The translations under genes and the position numbers were made by a program. Below are positions 53,592-64,000 of a stretch of DNA of 64,000 nt, in pieces (within the stretch, counting starts at the first letter, position 1; every line of letters starts with the position of its first letter). The notes below the pieces were generated by a model, which worked only from the letters and a program-made list of their open reading frames with translations, searched no databases and was not told the origin of the DNA. Origin of the DNA: Azospirillum brasilense (GTDB lineage: Bacteria > Pseudomonadota > Alphaproteobacteria > Azospirillales > Azospirillaceae); the NCBI RefSeq assembly GCF_007827795.1, contig NZ_VITI01000008.1, positions 124,001 to 188,000 of the forward strand, in the 5' to 3' direction.

Positions 53592-54452
53592 ATGAAGACG
53601 CAGACCCTGAACGCTGCCATTCTGGCGGCGCTGACATCTTTGTGTGGATTTGCCGCGACCGGTTCCGCCGCCGAACCCCACCCCTGGCAATTGGGGCTTC
53701 AGGAGGCGGCCACCCCGGTCAAGCACGCCATGGACTCCTTCCACGACCTGCTGACGGTGATCATCGTCGCCATCGTCATTTTCGTGGCGGGGTTGCTGGC
53801 CTGGGTGGCGCTGCGCTTCAACGCCAAGAAGAACGCCGTGCCGTCCACGACCTCGCATCACACGGTGCTGGAGATCGCCTGGACGGTCATCCCGGTCATC
53901 ATCCTGATCGTCATCGCGGTGCCCTCCTTCAAGCTGCTCTATCAGGCGGAGCGGGTGCCGGAGGCGGAGATGACCATCAAGGTCACCGGGCGGCAGTGGT
54001 ACTGGGACTACGAGTATCCGGACCACGGCAACATCGCCTTCTCCAGCTACATGATCCAGGAATCGGAGCTGAAGCCCGGCCAGAAGCGCCTGCTGGAGGT
54101 CGACAACCGCGTCATCCTGCCGGTCGGCACGACCGTGCGCGTGCTGGTCACCGCGGGCGACGTCATCCATTCCTGGGCGGTGCCGAGCTTCGGCGTGAAG
54201 AAGGACGCCGTGCCGGGCCGGGCCAACGAGACCTGGCTGCGGATCGAGAAGGAAGGCGTCTATTACGGCCAGTGTTCCGAGATCTGCGGCGTCAACCACG
54301 CCTTCATGCCGATCGCGGTCGAGGCCGTGTCGAAGGAGGCCTTCAACCAGTGGGTCGAGAAGGCCAAGACCGCTTACGGGACCCCCGACACCAAGCGCGA
54401 CGTTGCCGAGGCGCAGTCCTCAGAGGTGGCGTCCTCCGGGGCCGTCCAGTAA
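53592..54452 (+). CDS. coxB: Cytochrome c oxidase subunit II
   Basis: Carries the CuA centre that accepts electrons from cytochrome c in the aa3-type terminal oxidase. The 286-aa protein has a signal peptide, two membrane helices (about 45-70 and 90-115) and a periplasmic cupredoxin domain. The tryptophan-rich KVTGRQWYWDYEYP and the CuA ligands in HSWAVPSFGVK and QCSEICGVNHAFMPI (H, C, C, H, M) are all present. ATG 53592 is chosen over GTG 53586. coxA follows 66 nt downstream. Confidence 0.96.
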   Translation: MKTQTLNAAILAALTSLCGFAATGSAAEPHPWQLGLQEAATPVKHAMDSFHDLLTVIIVAIVIFVAGLLAWVALRFNAKKNAVPSTTSHHTVLEIAWTVIPVIILIVIAVPSFKLLYQAERVPEAEMTIKVTGRQWYWDYEYPDHGNIAFSSYMIQESELKPGQKRLLEVDNRVILPVGTTVRVLVTAGDVIHSWAVPSFGVKKDAVPGRANETWLRIEKEGVYYGQCSEICGVNHAFMPIAVEAVSKEAFNQWVEKAKTAYGTPDTKRDVAEAQSSEVASSGAVQ

Positions 54453-56132
<1,680 letters not shown>

Positions 56133-56214
56133 ACGATCGTTCGTGACCATGACGCCGGGGGAGCCGGGAAGCTCCCTCCGGCCAGAGAGCCGAAAAGCCA
56201 GAGGATAGTGCAGA

Positions 56215-57144
56215 ATGACGGACCTGAGCATTGAACGGGTCTCGACAGGTCCGGTCTCCGGATCGACGCCGGGTGACTACATCGAGCTGCTGAAGCCGCG
56301 GGTGATGTCGCTCGTGGTCTTCACCGGGCTGGCCGGCATCGTGCTGGCGCCCGGCCACATCCATCCCGTGCTGGCGGCGGTGGCGGTGCTGTGCATCGCG
56401 GTCGGGGCCGGGGCCTCGGGCGCCATCAACATGTGGTACGACCGCGACATCGACGCGGTGATGACGCGCACCGTCCGCCGCCCGATCCCGTCGGGCCGGG
56501 TGGAACCGGACAACGCGCTGGCCTTCGGGGTGATCCTGGCCGCGGCGTCGGTCGTGGTGATGGGGCTGGCGGTCAATTGGGCGGCCTCGGCGCTGCTGGC
56601 GATGACCATCGGCTTCTACGTCTTCGTCTACACGATGTGGCTGAAGCGGCGGACGCCGCAGAACATCGTGATCGGCGGGGCCGCCGGCGCCTTCCCGCCG
56701 ATGATCGGCTGGGCGGCGGTGACGGGCGGGGTGGAGTTGCCCTCCATCCTGCTGTTCCTGCTGATCTTCCTGTGGACGCCACCGCATTTCTGGGCGCTGG
56801 CGCTGTTCCGCAACGGCGACTACACGCGCGCCGGAGTGCCGATGATGCCGGTGGTCGCCGGGCCGGACTCCACCAAGCGGCAGATGCTGGCCTACACGCT
56901 GGTCCTGCTGCCGGTGGCGGTGGCGCCGTACTTCCTGGGCATCGGCGGCCTCACCTATCTGATCGGGTCGAGCCTGCTGGGCACCTACTTCGTGCTGTGC
57001 GCGGTCCGCGTGCTGCGCGCCACCGACGACAAGCCGGCCAAGCGGATGTTCGGCTTTTCGATCCTCTACCTGTTCCTGCTGTTCGCCCTGCTGATGGGCG
57101 AGCATCTGGTGAGCGGAATCCTGACGACCGGAGGCGGGGCATGA
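56215..57144 (+). CDS. ctaB: Protoheme IX farnesyltransferase (heme O synthase)
   Basis: CtaB/CyoE adds a farnesyl group to heme b, giving heme O, the precursor of heme A for the oxidase. The 309-aa UbiA-type prenyltransferase has about nine membrane helices and both aspartate-rich motifs: [15 protein letters not shown] and the second-half [14 protein letters not shown] to [15 protein letters not shown]. The stop overlaps the next small gene by 4 nt. Confidence 0.95.
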   Translation: MTDLSIERVSTGPVSGSTPGDYIELLKPRVMSLVVFTGLAGIVLAPGHIHPVLAAVAVLCIAVGAGASGAINMWYDRDIDAVMTRTVRRPIPSGRVEPDNALAFGVILAAASVVVMGLAVNWAASALLAMTIGFYVFVYTMWLKRRTPQNIVIGGAAGAFPPMIGWAAVTGGVELPSILLFLLIFLWTPPHFWALALFRNGDYTRAGVPMMPVVAGPDSTKRQMLAYTLVLLPVAVAPYFLGIGGLTYLIGSSLLGTYFVLCAVRVLRATDDKPAKRMFGFSILYLFLLFALLMGEHLVSGILTTGGGA

Positions 57145-57275
57145 CGATCATGGACGAATCCCACGAGGAACGCCGCAAGCGGCTGCGCGGGCGCAACTAC
57201 GCGGTCCTGGCCGCGCTGATCGGGCTGGTGGTGATGTTCTACGTCATCACGCTGGTGCGGATGGGCGGACACTGA
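57141..57275 (+). CDS. Small cox-cluster membrane protein, 44 aa (CoxF-like)
   Basis: A 44-aa protein, [20 protein letters not shown] followed by one hydrophobic helix ([19 protein letters not shown]). It overlaps the ctaB stop by 4 nt (ATGA) and precedes ctaG by 40 nt. Small single-span proteins at this exact place in alphaproteobacterial cox clusters are annotated CoxF or assembly factor; function is not established. Confidence 0.8.
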   Translation: MTIMDESHEERRKRLRGRNYAVLAALIGLVVMFYVITLVRMGGH

Positions 57276-57315
57276 CCACCACGACCGGATCAACGCAAGG
57301 GGAGGGAGCGGCACC

Positions 57316-57939
57316 ATGAACGACCGGCCTGAAGGCGACAGGGGGTTGCGGCGGAAGAACCGCCTGTTCATGGCGGGGCTGTTCGGCCTCGTCTTCGGGA
57401 TGGTCGGGCTCGCCTACGCCTCGGTGCCGCTCTACGCGCTGTTCTGTCAGGTGACCGGCTTCGGCGGCACCACCCAGCGGGCCGACGCGGTACCGGCGCG
57501 GCAGGTCGACCGCGTCATCAAGGTCCGCTTCAACGCCGACGTGAACCAGTCGCTGCCCTGGCGCTTCAAGCCGGAGCAGAAGGAACTGACGGTGAAGCTG
57601 GGCGAGATGGGGCTGGCCGCCTATCAGGCCGCCAACCGGACCGACCGGGCCACCGTGGGGACCGCGCTCTACAACGTCACGCCGGACAAGGCCGGCAAGT
57701 ATTTCAACAAGATCGAGTGCTTCTGCTTCACCGAGCAGGTGCTGGAGCCCGGTCAGTCGGTGGACATGCCGGTGGCCTTCTTCGTCGATCCGTCGCTGGC
57801 CGACGATCCGGCGATGGAGGATGTGACCACCATCACCCTGTCCTACACCTTCTTCCGCGCCAAGGACGAAACGCAGGTGCTGGCGCAGCACGCGACGCAG
57901 GCCGCGGGTGCGAAAGGCACCGGGACCGCGGCGAACTGA
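57316..57939 (+). CDS. ctaG: Cytochrome c oxidase assembly protein Cox11 (CtaG)
   Basis: Cox11 delivers copper to the CuB site of subunit I. The 207-aa protein has one N-terminal membrane helix (about 18-38, LFMAGLFGLVFGMVGLAYASVPLYALFCQVTG) and a periplasmic immunoglobulin-like domain with the copper motif CFCFTEQ. Also NKIECFCF, FFVDPSLADDP. Complete. coxC follows 69 nt downstream. Confidence 0.96.
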   Translation: MNDRPEGDRGLRRKNRLFMAGLFGLVFGMVGLAYASVPLYALFCQVTGFGGTTQRADAVPARQVDRVIKVRFNADVNQSLPWRFKPEQKELTVKLGEMGLAAYQAANRTDRATVGTALYNVTPDKAGKYFNKIECFCFTEQVLEPGQSVDMPVAFFVDPSLADDPAMEDVTTITLSYTFFRAKDETQVLAQHATQAAGAKGTGTAAN

Positions 57940-58008
57940 GAACGCTGTAAAAAAGAGACAGTCTGAACGAAGAAATCGGGCGAAACAAACCGGGGTTGGA
58001 AAGAGACG

Positions 58009-58887
58009 ATGGCCGACATCACGCACGCGCACATGCCGCATCCCCCAGCCTCCGCGCACGGCGCGGGCGAGGGCTCCGGCATCCCGCATCCCTACCATCT
58101 GGTGAAGCCGAGCCCCTGGCCCCTGCTTGGCGCCTTCGCGGCCGGGCTGTTCGCGACGGGCATGGTCATCTACATGCACGGCGGCGGCTGGCTGCTGGCG
58201 GCCCTCGGCTTCGCGTCCATCCTGGGCGTGATGTTCGGCTGGTGGCGCGACATCATCAAGGAGGCGGTGCGCGAGAAGGCACACACCCCGGTGGTGAAGA
58301 TCGGCCTGCGCTACGGCATGGCGCTGTTCATCGCCTCGGAGGTGATGTTCTTCGCCGCCTTCTTCTGGGCCTTCTACGACGCGGCGCTCTACCCGAAGGT
58401 GTTCGCCGAGAACCCGCAGGGCGTCTGGCCGCCGCCGAACATCACGGTGCTGGAAACCTTCCACCTGCCGCTGATGATGACGCTGATCCTGCTGCTGTCG
58501 GGCGTCACCGTCACCTGGGCGCACCACGCCATCCTCGAGGGCCGCAACAAGGAGGCCTCGCGCGCGCTGGGGCTGACCGTCCTGCTGGGGGTGATGTTCA
58601 CCTTCTTCCAAGGCTGGGAATACGCCCACGCCGCCTTCGGTTTCACCCAGGGCATCTACCCGTCGACCTTCTACATGGCCACCGGCTTCCACGGCTTCCA
58701 TGTCATCGTCGGCACCATCTTCCTGGCGGTCTGCTGGTTCCGCACCATGAAAGGCCACTTCACCCCGCAGAGCCATTTCGGCTTCGAGGCGGCGGCCTGG
58801 TACTGGCACTTCGTGGACGTGGTCTGGCTGTTCCTGTTCGTGTCGATCTACTGGTGGGGGTCGCTGGGCGCCGCCAGCGGCCACTGA
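58009..58887 (+). CDS. coxC: Cytochrome c oxidase subunit III
   Basis: The seven-helix subunit that stabilises the aa3 oxidase core. The 292-aa protein has the N-terminal HPYHLVKPSPWPLLGAF, SEVMFFAAFFWAFYD, GFHVIVGTIFLAVCWFR and the C-terminal EAAAWYWHFVDVVWLFLFVSIYWWG, with the conserved glutamate and histidine positions. ATG 58009 fits a basic/histidine-rich start. A palindromic repeat and the DUF983 gene follow. Confidence 0.96.
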   Translation: MADITHAHMPHPPASAHGAGEGSGIPHPYHLVKPSPWPLLGAFAAGLFATGMVIYMHGGGWLLAALGFASILGVMFGWWRDIIKEAVREKAHTPVVKIGLRYGMALFIASEVMFFAAFFWAFYDAALYPKVFAENPQGVWPPPNITVLETFHLPLMMTLILLLSGVTVTWAHHAILEGRNKEASRALGLTVLLGVMFTFFQGWEYAHAAFGFTQGIYPSTFYMATGFHGFHVIVGTIFLAVCWFRTMKGHFTPQSHFGFEAAAWYWHFVDVVWLFLFVSIYWWGSLGAASGH

Positions 58888-58910
58888 TCGATCCCCCCTG
58901 TCGCCTTGCG

Positions 58911-58942
58911 AAGCCCTTCTCCTCCACCGGGGGAGAGGGGCT
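58911..58942. repeat. GC-rich palindrome between coxC and DUF983
   Basis: AAGCCC (58911-58916) pairs with GGGCTT and the inner CTTCTCC with GGGGAGAGG, about 13 bp with small mismatches. Same palindrome type as the others at gene ends in this window. It may reduce read-through within the cluster. Confidence 0.55.
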
Positions 58943-58970
58943 TACCATTTCCTGGAAGGAGGCGGGTCAT

Positions 58971-59345
58971 TTGAGCGCCTATTATACCAGCCCGTCGCCG
59001 CTGACCGCCGGCCTGCGCTGCGCCTGCCCGCGCTGCGGACGGGGCAAGCTGTTCGACGGCTACCTGACGGTCAACGAGCGCTGTTCGGTGTGCAATCTGA
59101 ACCTCGCCCGGCAGGACAGCGGCGACGGGCCGGCGGTGTTCCTGATCTTCATCCTGGGCTTCCTGGTCGTGCCGGTGGCGCTGTGGGTGTCGATAACGGT
59201 GGACTGGCCACTGTGGCTGCACGCCATCGTCTGGAGCATCGTCGTGCTCGGGCTGGCGCTCGGCATGCTGCGCCCGGCCAAGGCCTATGTCGTGGCGCTC
59301 CAGTATCGTCACCGCCGCAACGAGCTGGAGGACCCGGACGAGTGA
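58971..59345 (+). CDS. DUF983 family small membrane protein
   Basis: A 124-aa protein with an N-terminal zinc-ribbon-like segment (CACPRCGRGKLF and CSVCNLN; two CxxC pairs) and two membrane helices (about 48-70 and 75-97). DUF983 genes sit next to surf1 in alphaproteobacterial cox clusters; role unknown, perhaps metal handling or assembly. The start is TTG 58971 with AAGGAGG 8 nt upstream. The stop overlaps or abuts the surf1 start region (GTGACCATG). Confidence 0.85.
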   Translation: MSAYYTSPSPLTAGLRCACPRCGRGKLFDGYLTVNERCSVCNLNLARQDSGDGPAVFLIFILGFLVVPVALWVSITVDWPLWLHAIVWSIVVLGLALGMLRPAKAYVVALQYRHRRNELEDPDE

Positions 59346-59347
59346 CC

Positions 59348-60088
59348 ATGACCGCCGCCGCCGAACCCCGCCGCTTCCGCCCCTCGCTGTGGGCGACGCT
59401 GATCACCGTGCCCGCCGTTCTGGTCATGCTGGGGCTGGGCACGTGGCAGATGCAGCGGCTGGAGTGGAAGGAGGATCTGGTCCGCCGGGTGGAGGAGCGG
59501 TTGCACGCCGCTCCGATCCCGCTGCCCTCCGCCATCGCCGATCCGGAGGCGCTGGAGTTCCGTCCGGTGACCGTCACCGGGCGCTTCCTGACCGACAAGG
59601 AACTGCTGCTGGTGGCCCGGCCCCGGCAGGGGCAGGCGGGTTACGAGCTGCTGACTCCGTTGCAGCGCCCGGCGGCGGACGGCGGCGGGGTGGTGCTGGT
59701 CAACCGCGGCTTCTTGCCCATGGACAAGCGCGACGCGGCCAGCCGCCCGGAGAGCCGGGTGGAGGGGCCGGTGACCGTCACCGGTCTGGTCCGTCTGCCG
59801 CAGCCCGCCGGCTGGCTCCAGCCGGGCAACCGGCCGGGGGCGGAGTCCTGGATGCGGCTGGACCCGCCGGCCATGGCCGCGGTCGCCAGGTTGGAAAACC
59901 TCGCCCCGCTGGCGGTCGAGATGACTCCCGATCCGGCGCGCGGCAACGCGCCGCTGAATGGGATTCAGCCCCTGGTCGAGCTGCCCAACAACCATAGGCA
60001 ATACGCCTTCACCTGGTATAGCCTCGCCGCGACGCTGGTCGTCGTCTATGTGCTGTCCCAACGCCGGAGGACCGGTCCGGCATCCTAG
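59348..60088 (+). CDS. SURF1 family assembly protein
   Basis: Surf1 helps insert heme a into subunit I. The 246-aa protein has a helix near each end (about 14-32 and 220-240) and an intermembrane-type domain between. Seen: FRPSLWATLITVPAVLVMLGLGTWQMQRLEWKEDLV, EFRPVTVTGRF, VLVNRGFLPM and NNHRQYAFTWYSLA. ATG 59348 is used; GTG 59342 overlaps the DUF983 stop and would be coupled. The M32 carboxypeptidase follows directly. Confidence 0.92.
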   Translation: MTAAAEPRRFRPSLWATLITVPAVLVMLGLGTWQMQRLEWKEDLVRRVEERLHAAPIPLPSAIADPEALEFRPVTVTGRFLTDKELLLVARPRQGQAGYELLTPLQRPAADGGGVVLVNRGFLPMDKRDAASRPESRVEGPVTVTGLVRLPQPAGWLQPGNRPGAESWMRLDPPAMAAVARLENLAPLAVEMTPDPARGNAPLNGIQPLVELPNNHRQYAFTWYSLAATLVVVYVLSQRRRTGPAS

Positions 60089-60100
60089 GAGTTGCGCCTC

Positions 60101-61621
<1,521 letters not shown>

Positions 61622-62010
61622 TCCTCCTCCGCTTCGCAGGGGAGGGAACCGTTCTCCCTCCCCCGCGTCAGCGGGGGAGGGCCGGGGTGGGGGCAAGTGT
61701 TTTGCCGCGACGCGTTCGCTGGTGCGGAAGAATCTGCAAAATCCACCGCACGCAAAAGGCTGGCCGATAACCCTCCTTCGTTTCCGAACACGGCTGCACG
61801 CCACTCGGCAATCGATCGGAAAAACAGCCTCAAGGCGGCGCAAGCACTCGACGCGTCTTCATTGTCTTAAATGTCTTCAAAATCCGCTCTTCCGGACATG
61901 GTCACACATGCCTTGGATTGCCGGAATTAAGCGATATTCCTGGCAATATTTCGTTAACCATAAACCTCCAGCTTCCGGCCCAACGCGAATGGCAACGAGG
62001 GCTGAGAACA
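61622..62010. other. Gap with palindrome and AT-richer promoter region of GH5
   Basis: A 389-nt gap. The first 75 nt hold a GC-rich palindrome (see the repeat at 61656-61681). From about 61780 to 61980 the sequence is less GC-rich (for example GGCAATATTTCGTTAACC near 61942-61959) and probably contains the glycosidase promoter. No other gene seen. Confidence 0.45.
61656..61681. repeat. GC-rich palindrome (CCCTCCCCCGC type)
   Basis: An 11-bp perfect inverted repeat (61656-61666 with 61671-61681), loop GTCA, beside a second weaker hairpin (about 61623-61646). Part of the palindrome family of this window; it follows the M32 gene. Confidence 0.7.
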
Positions 62011-63351
62011 ATGGGCATCGCCAAGGGCTTCCTGCACACGGACGGCAACCAGATCGTCGACTCGTCGGGTCAGAACGTCAAGCTGACCGGCGTCAACTGG
62101 TTCGGCGGTGAGGGCTTCGTCTTCAACCCCAACGGCATGGACATGCGCGGGTACTGGGGGATGATGGAGCAGATGAAGGAGATGGGCTTCAACACCATCC
62201 GCCTGCCGTGGAGCGACGCGGCGCTGGACGCCGACCGGGCGACGGGCATCGACACCTCCAAGAATCCCGACCTCGCGAACAAGTCGCCGCTTGAGGTCAT
62301 GGACAAGGTGATCGACTACGCCGGGCGCATCGGCATGAAGGTCATCCTCGACCACCACCGCTCCAGCGACGGTGCGTCGGCCAACGAGAACGGCCTGTGG
62401 TACGACGACAAGTACCCGGAGTCGAAGATGATCGAAAACTGGAAGATGCTGGCCGAGCGCTACAAGGGCAACGACACCGTCGTCGGCGCCGACCTGCACA
62501 ACGAGCCGCACGGGCAAGCGACCTGGGGCGGCGGTGACAAGGCCACCGACTGGGCCTGGGCCGCGGAGCGCATCGGCAACGAGATCCAGTCGGTGAACAA
62601 GGATTGGCTGCTGCTGGTCGAGGGCGTCGAGATCCACGAGAACCAGTGGGAGTGGTGGGGCGGCAACCTGCGCGGTGCCAAGGACCGCCCGATCGAGTTC
62701 GACAATCCGGGCAAGCTGGTCTACTCGGTCCACTCCTACGGCCCGTCCATCCATGAGATGGAGTGGTTCAAGGCAAGCGACTATCCGAACAACCTGCCGG
62801 GCCAGTACACCGACAATTGGGGCTGGCTGTTGAAGGACGACAAAGCCCCCGTGCTGGTCGGCGAGTTCGGCGGCAAGCTGGAGACCGACCAGGACAAGGC
62901 CTACATGGCCAAGCTGATCGACTACATGAACGGCGACCTGGACGGCAACGGCACCAATGACTTGGGCGCCGGCAAGGAAGGGGCGAGCTGGACCTACTGG
63001 TCGTGGAACCCGAACTCGGGCGACACCGGCGGCATCCTGAAGGACGATTGGCAGACGGTCGACCAGACCAAGTACAACGCCATCAAGGAAGGCCTGTTCG
63101 ACGGCGGCGGCAGCCCGGCCAAGGCCGCCTGGGCTCCGGCGAAGGCGCAAGCTTTGGCCCTGGATGGGGGAGAGGGCGACATCAACGTCCTGTCCCACAC
63201 GGTGACCCAGCCGCAGCCGGTGGACCACAGCACCGCCGCGTCGGTGGACGCCGCGCTCGCCGCCCAGACGGTGGAGCTTCCGCCGGTCGATGCCGCGCAC
63301 GATCCGTCGGCGCTGCACCACGACCCGCTGGACGTCCACACCGGCGCCTGA
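62011..63351 (+). CDS. Glycoside hydrolase family 5 protein (endoglucanase-like)
   Basis: A 446-aa protein with a GH5 barrel (about 10-365): KLTGVNWFGGEGF, FNTIRLPWSDA, VILDHHRSSD, acid/base glutamate in GADLHNEPHG, YSVHSYGPS and nucleophile glutamate in VLVGEFGG. It likely cleaves beta-1,4-glucans. No signal peptide follows ATG 62011 (MGIAKGFLHTDG), yet the family is usually exported. The C-terminal ~80 residues are low-complexity, rich in Ala, His, Asp and Pro (ending DPLDVHTGA), possibly a type I-style export tail. The frame to 61918 has no good start either. Confidence 0.88.
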   Translation: MGIAKGFLHTDGNQIVDSSGQNVKLTGVNWFGGEGFVFNPNGMDMRGYWGMMEQMKEMGFNTIRLPWSDAALDADRATGIDTSKNPDLANKSPLEVMDKVIDYAGRIGMKVILDHHRSSDGASANENGLWYDDKYPESKMIENWKMLAERYKGNDTVVGADLHNEPHGQATWGGGDKATDWAWAAERIGNEIQSVNKDWLLLVEGVEIHENQWEWWGGNLRGAKDRPIEFDNPGKLVYSVHSYGPSIHEMEWFKASDYPNNLPGQYTDNWGWLLKDDKAPVLVGEFGGKLETDQDKAYMAKLIDYMNGDLDGNGTNDLGAGKEGASWTYWSWNPNSGDTGGILKDDWQTVDQTKYNAIKEGLFDGGGSPAKAAWAPAKAQALALDGGEGDINVLSHTVTQPQPVDHSTAASVDAALAAQTVELPPVDAAHDPSALHHDPLDVHTGA

Positions 63352-63363
63352 CCGGCGGGCAGC

Positions 63364-63394
63364 AATCCCCTCTCCCGTGCCGGGGGAGGGGGTT
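63364..63394. repeat. GC-rich palindrome after the GH5 gene
   Basis: About 13 bp (63364-63376 with 63382-63394) with two G-T pairs, around a 5-nt loop. Same CCCTCTCCC/GGGGGAGG type as elsewhere. It is followed by CCGTTTGC, so no clear T-tract. Confidence 0.6.
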
Positions 63395-63519
63395 CCGTTT
63401 GCAACGCACCCGGAACCCGCCGCTTGCACGGCGTGTGGGAGGGCGCTAACTATGCCCGTTCCACAAGAGTCGCCGGCCCGCCACAGCGTCGGCCACCTTC
63501 AGGCGTCGGAGAGTGTGCG

Positions 63520-64000
63520 TTGAAGTACGTCAGCACGCGGGGCCAGGCCCCGGTCCTGGGTTTCGAGGAAGTCCTTCTGGCCGGTCTCGCGCGTGACGGC
63601 GGCCTCTATGTTCCGGAAAGCTGGCCGCAGTTCTCGGCCGACGAGATCCGGGCGATGCGCGGCCTTCCCTACAGCGAGATCGCCGTGCGCGTCATGCTGC
63701 CCTTCCTGGGCGGCGCCATCGCCGAGGACGACTTCCGCGCCATCGTCAAGGACGCCTACGCCAGCTTCGACCACGCCGCGGTGGTGCCGCTGGTGCAGCT
63801 CGACCAGCGCACCTGGGTGATGGAGCTGTTCCACGGCCCGACGCTGGCCTTCAAGGACGTGGCGCTGCAACTGCTCGGCCGCCTGTTCGACCATGTGCTG
63901 GCCAAGCGCGGCGCGCGGGTGACCATCGTCGGCGCCACCTCGGGCGACACCGGCTCCGCCGCCATCGAGGCGTGCCGTGACCGCCGGAACGTGGACATCT
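63520..64000 (+). CDS. thrC: Threonine synthase, 5' part (runs off the window)
   Basis: ThrC converts O-phosphohomoserine to threonine with PLP. The first 160 residues are visible: MKYVSTRGQAP, LAGLARDGGLYVPESWP, ELFHGPTLAFKDVALQ with the PLP lysine, and VGATSGDTGSAAIEA. The start is TTG 63520 with GGAGAG 6 nt upstream. The gene continues past 64000. In many alphaproteobacteria thrC follows surf1 directly; here two genes lie between. Confidence 0.95.
   Translation, partial: MKYVSTRGQAPVLGFEEVLLAGLARDGGLYVPESWPQFSADEIRAMRGLPYSEIAVRVMLPFLGGAIAEDDFRAIVKDAYASFDHAAVVPLVQLDQRTWVMELFHGPTLAFKDVALQLLGRLFDHVLAKRGARVTIVGATSGDTGSAAIEACRDRRNVDI

Overview
The window is a GC-rich chromosomal segment from an alphaproteobacterium, most likely Azospirillum or a close Rhodospirillales relative. 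This rests on codon use, the aa3-type cox cluster order (coxB-coxA-ctaB-small ORF-ctaG-coxC-DUF983-surf1), a CFCF-type Cox11, RpoH next to RluD, the hisZ-purA pair, and alphaproteobacterial families such as DUF3422, DUF1328 and IalB-like proteins. Genus assignment is inference; no rRNA gene is present. I see no insertion sequence, prophage, integrase or CRISPR array, so most of the window looks like core chromosome with some accessory genes.

Layout. 1-8.5 kb: end of a RidA-like gene, an elongation factor G gene (fusA) outside a str operon, a secreted TPR protein, a Do-family periplasmic protease, an OmpR-type two-component pair and an AI-2E-family permease. 8.5-16.2 kb: an EmrB/QacA-type exporter, a 70-aa ORF behind a structured leader, and a minus-strand signalling operon in which a CheB-CheR-PAS fusion overlaps a PAS hybrid histidine kinase. 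16.2-24.8 kb: an AT-richer gap with one small ORF, then sppA, an AhpD-like peroxidase-related protein, a REC-Hpt-like regulator, aroC with an IalB-like secreted protein, an unknown 387-aa protein and fabI. 24.9-31.4 kb: a YihY membrane protein, a radical SAM/SPASM protein divergent from a sialidase-like BNR protein, serC, and trkH. 31.5-42.5 kb: an unknown 569-aa protein, hisZ-purA, a tail-anchored pseudokinase with a small membrane partner, rpoH, rluD, and a threonine aldolase operon. 42.5-51.6 kb: two identical tRNA-Glu(CUC) genes, a methyltransferase with a zinc ribbon, a lytic transglycosylase, an ECF sigma factor, a tiny DUF1328 membrane protein, a repeat-rich secreted protein, an orphan YjbH, a GcvR-like ACT protein and tldD. 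51.7-64 kb: a DUF3422 protein, the full aa3 cytochrome c oxidase cluster, an M32 carboxypeptidase, a GH5 glycosidase and the start of thrC.

How it fits together. The cox cluster encodes three catalytic subunits plus heme O synthase, copper chaperone (Cox11) and Surf1. It is preceded by a GCGAC-N5-GTCGC inverted repeat that looks like a RegA/PrrA/ActR site. Envelope and stress functions recur: Do protease, SppA, OmpR/HK pair, RpoH, ECF sigma, and a DUF1328 gene behind a good EcfG-type promoter. The clearest candidate for an undescribed system is the pseudokinase plus membrane-protein pair at 36.2-38.8 kb. A family of GC-rich palindromes (core close to CCCTCTCCC/GGGAGAGGG) sits at many gene ends and is probably a dispersed repeat.
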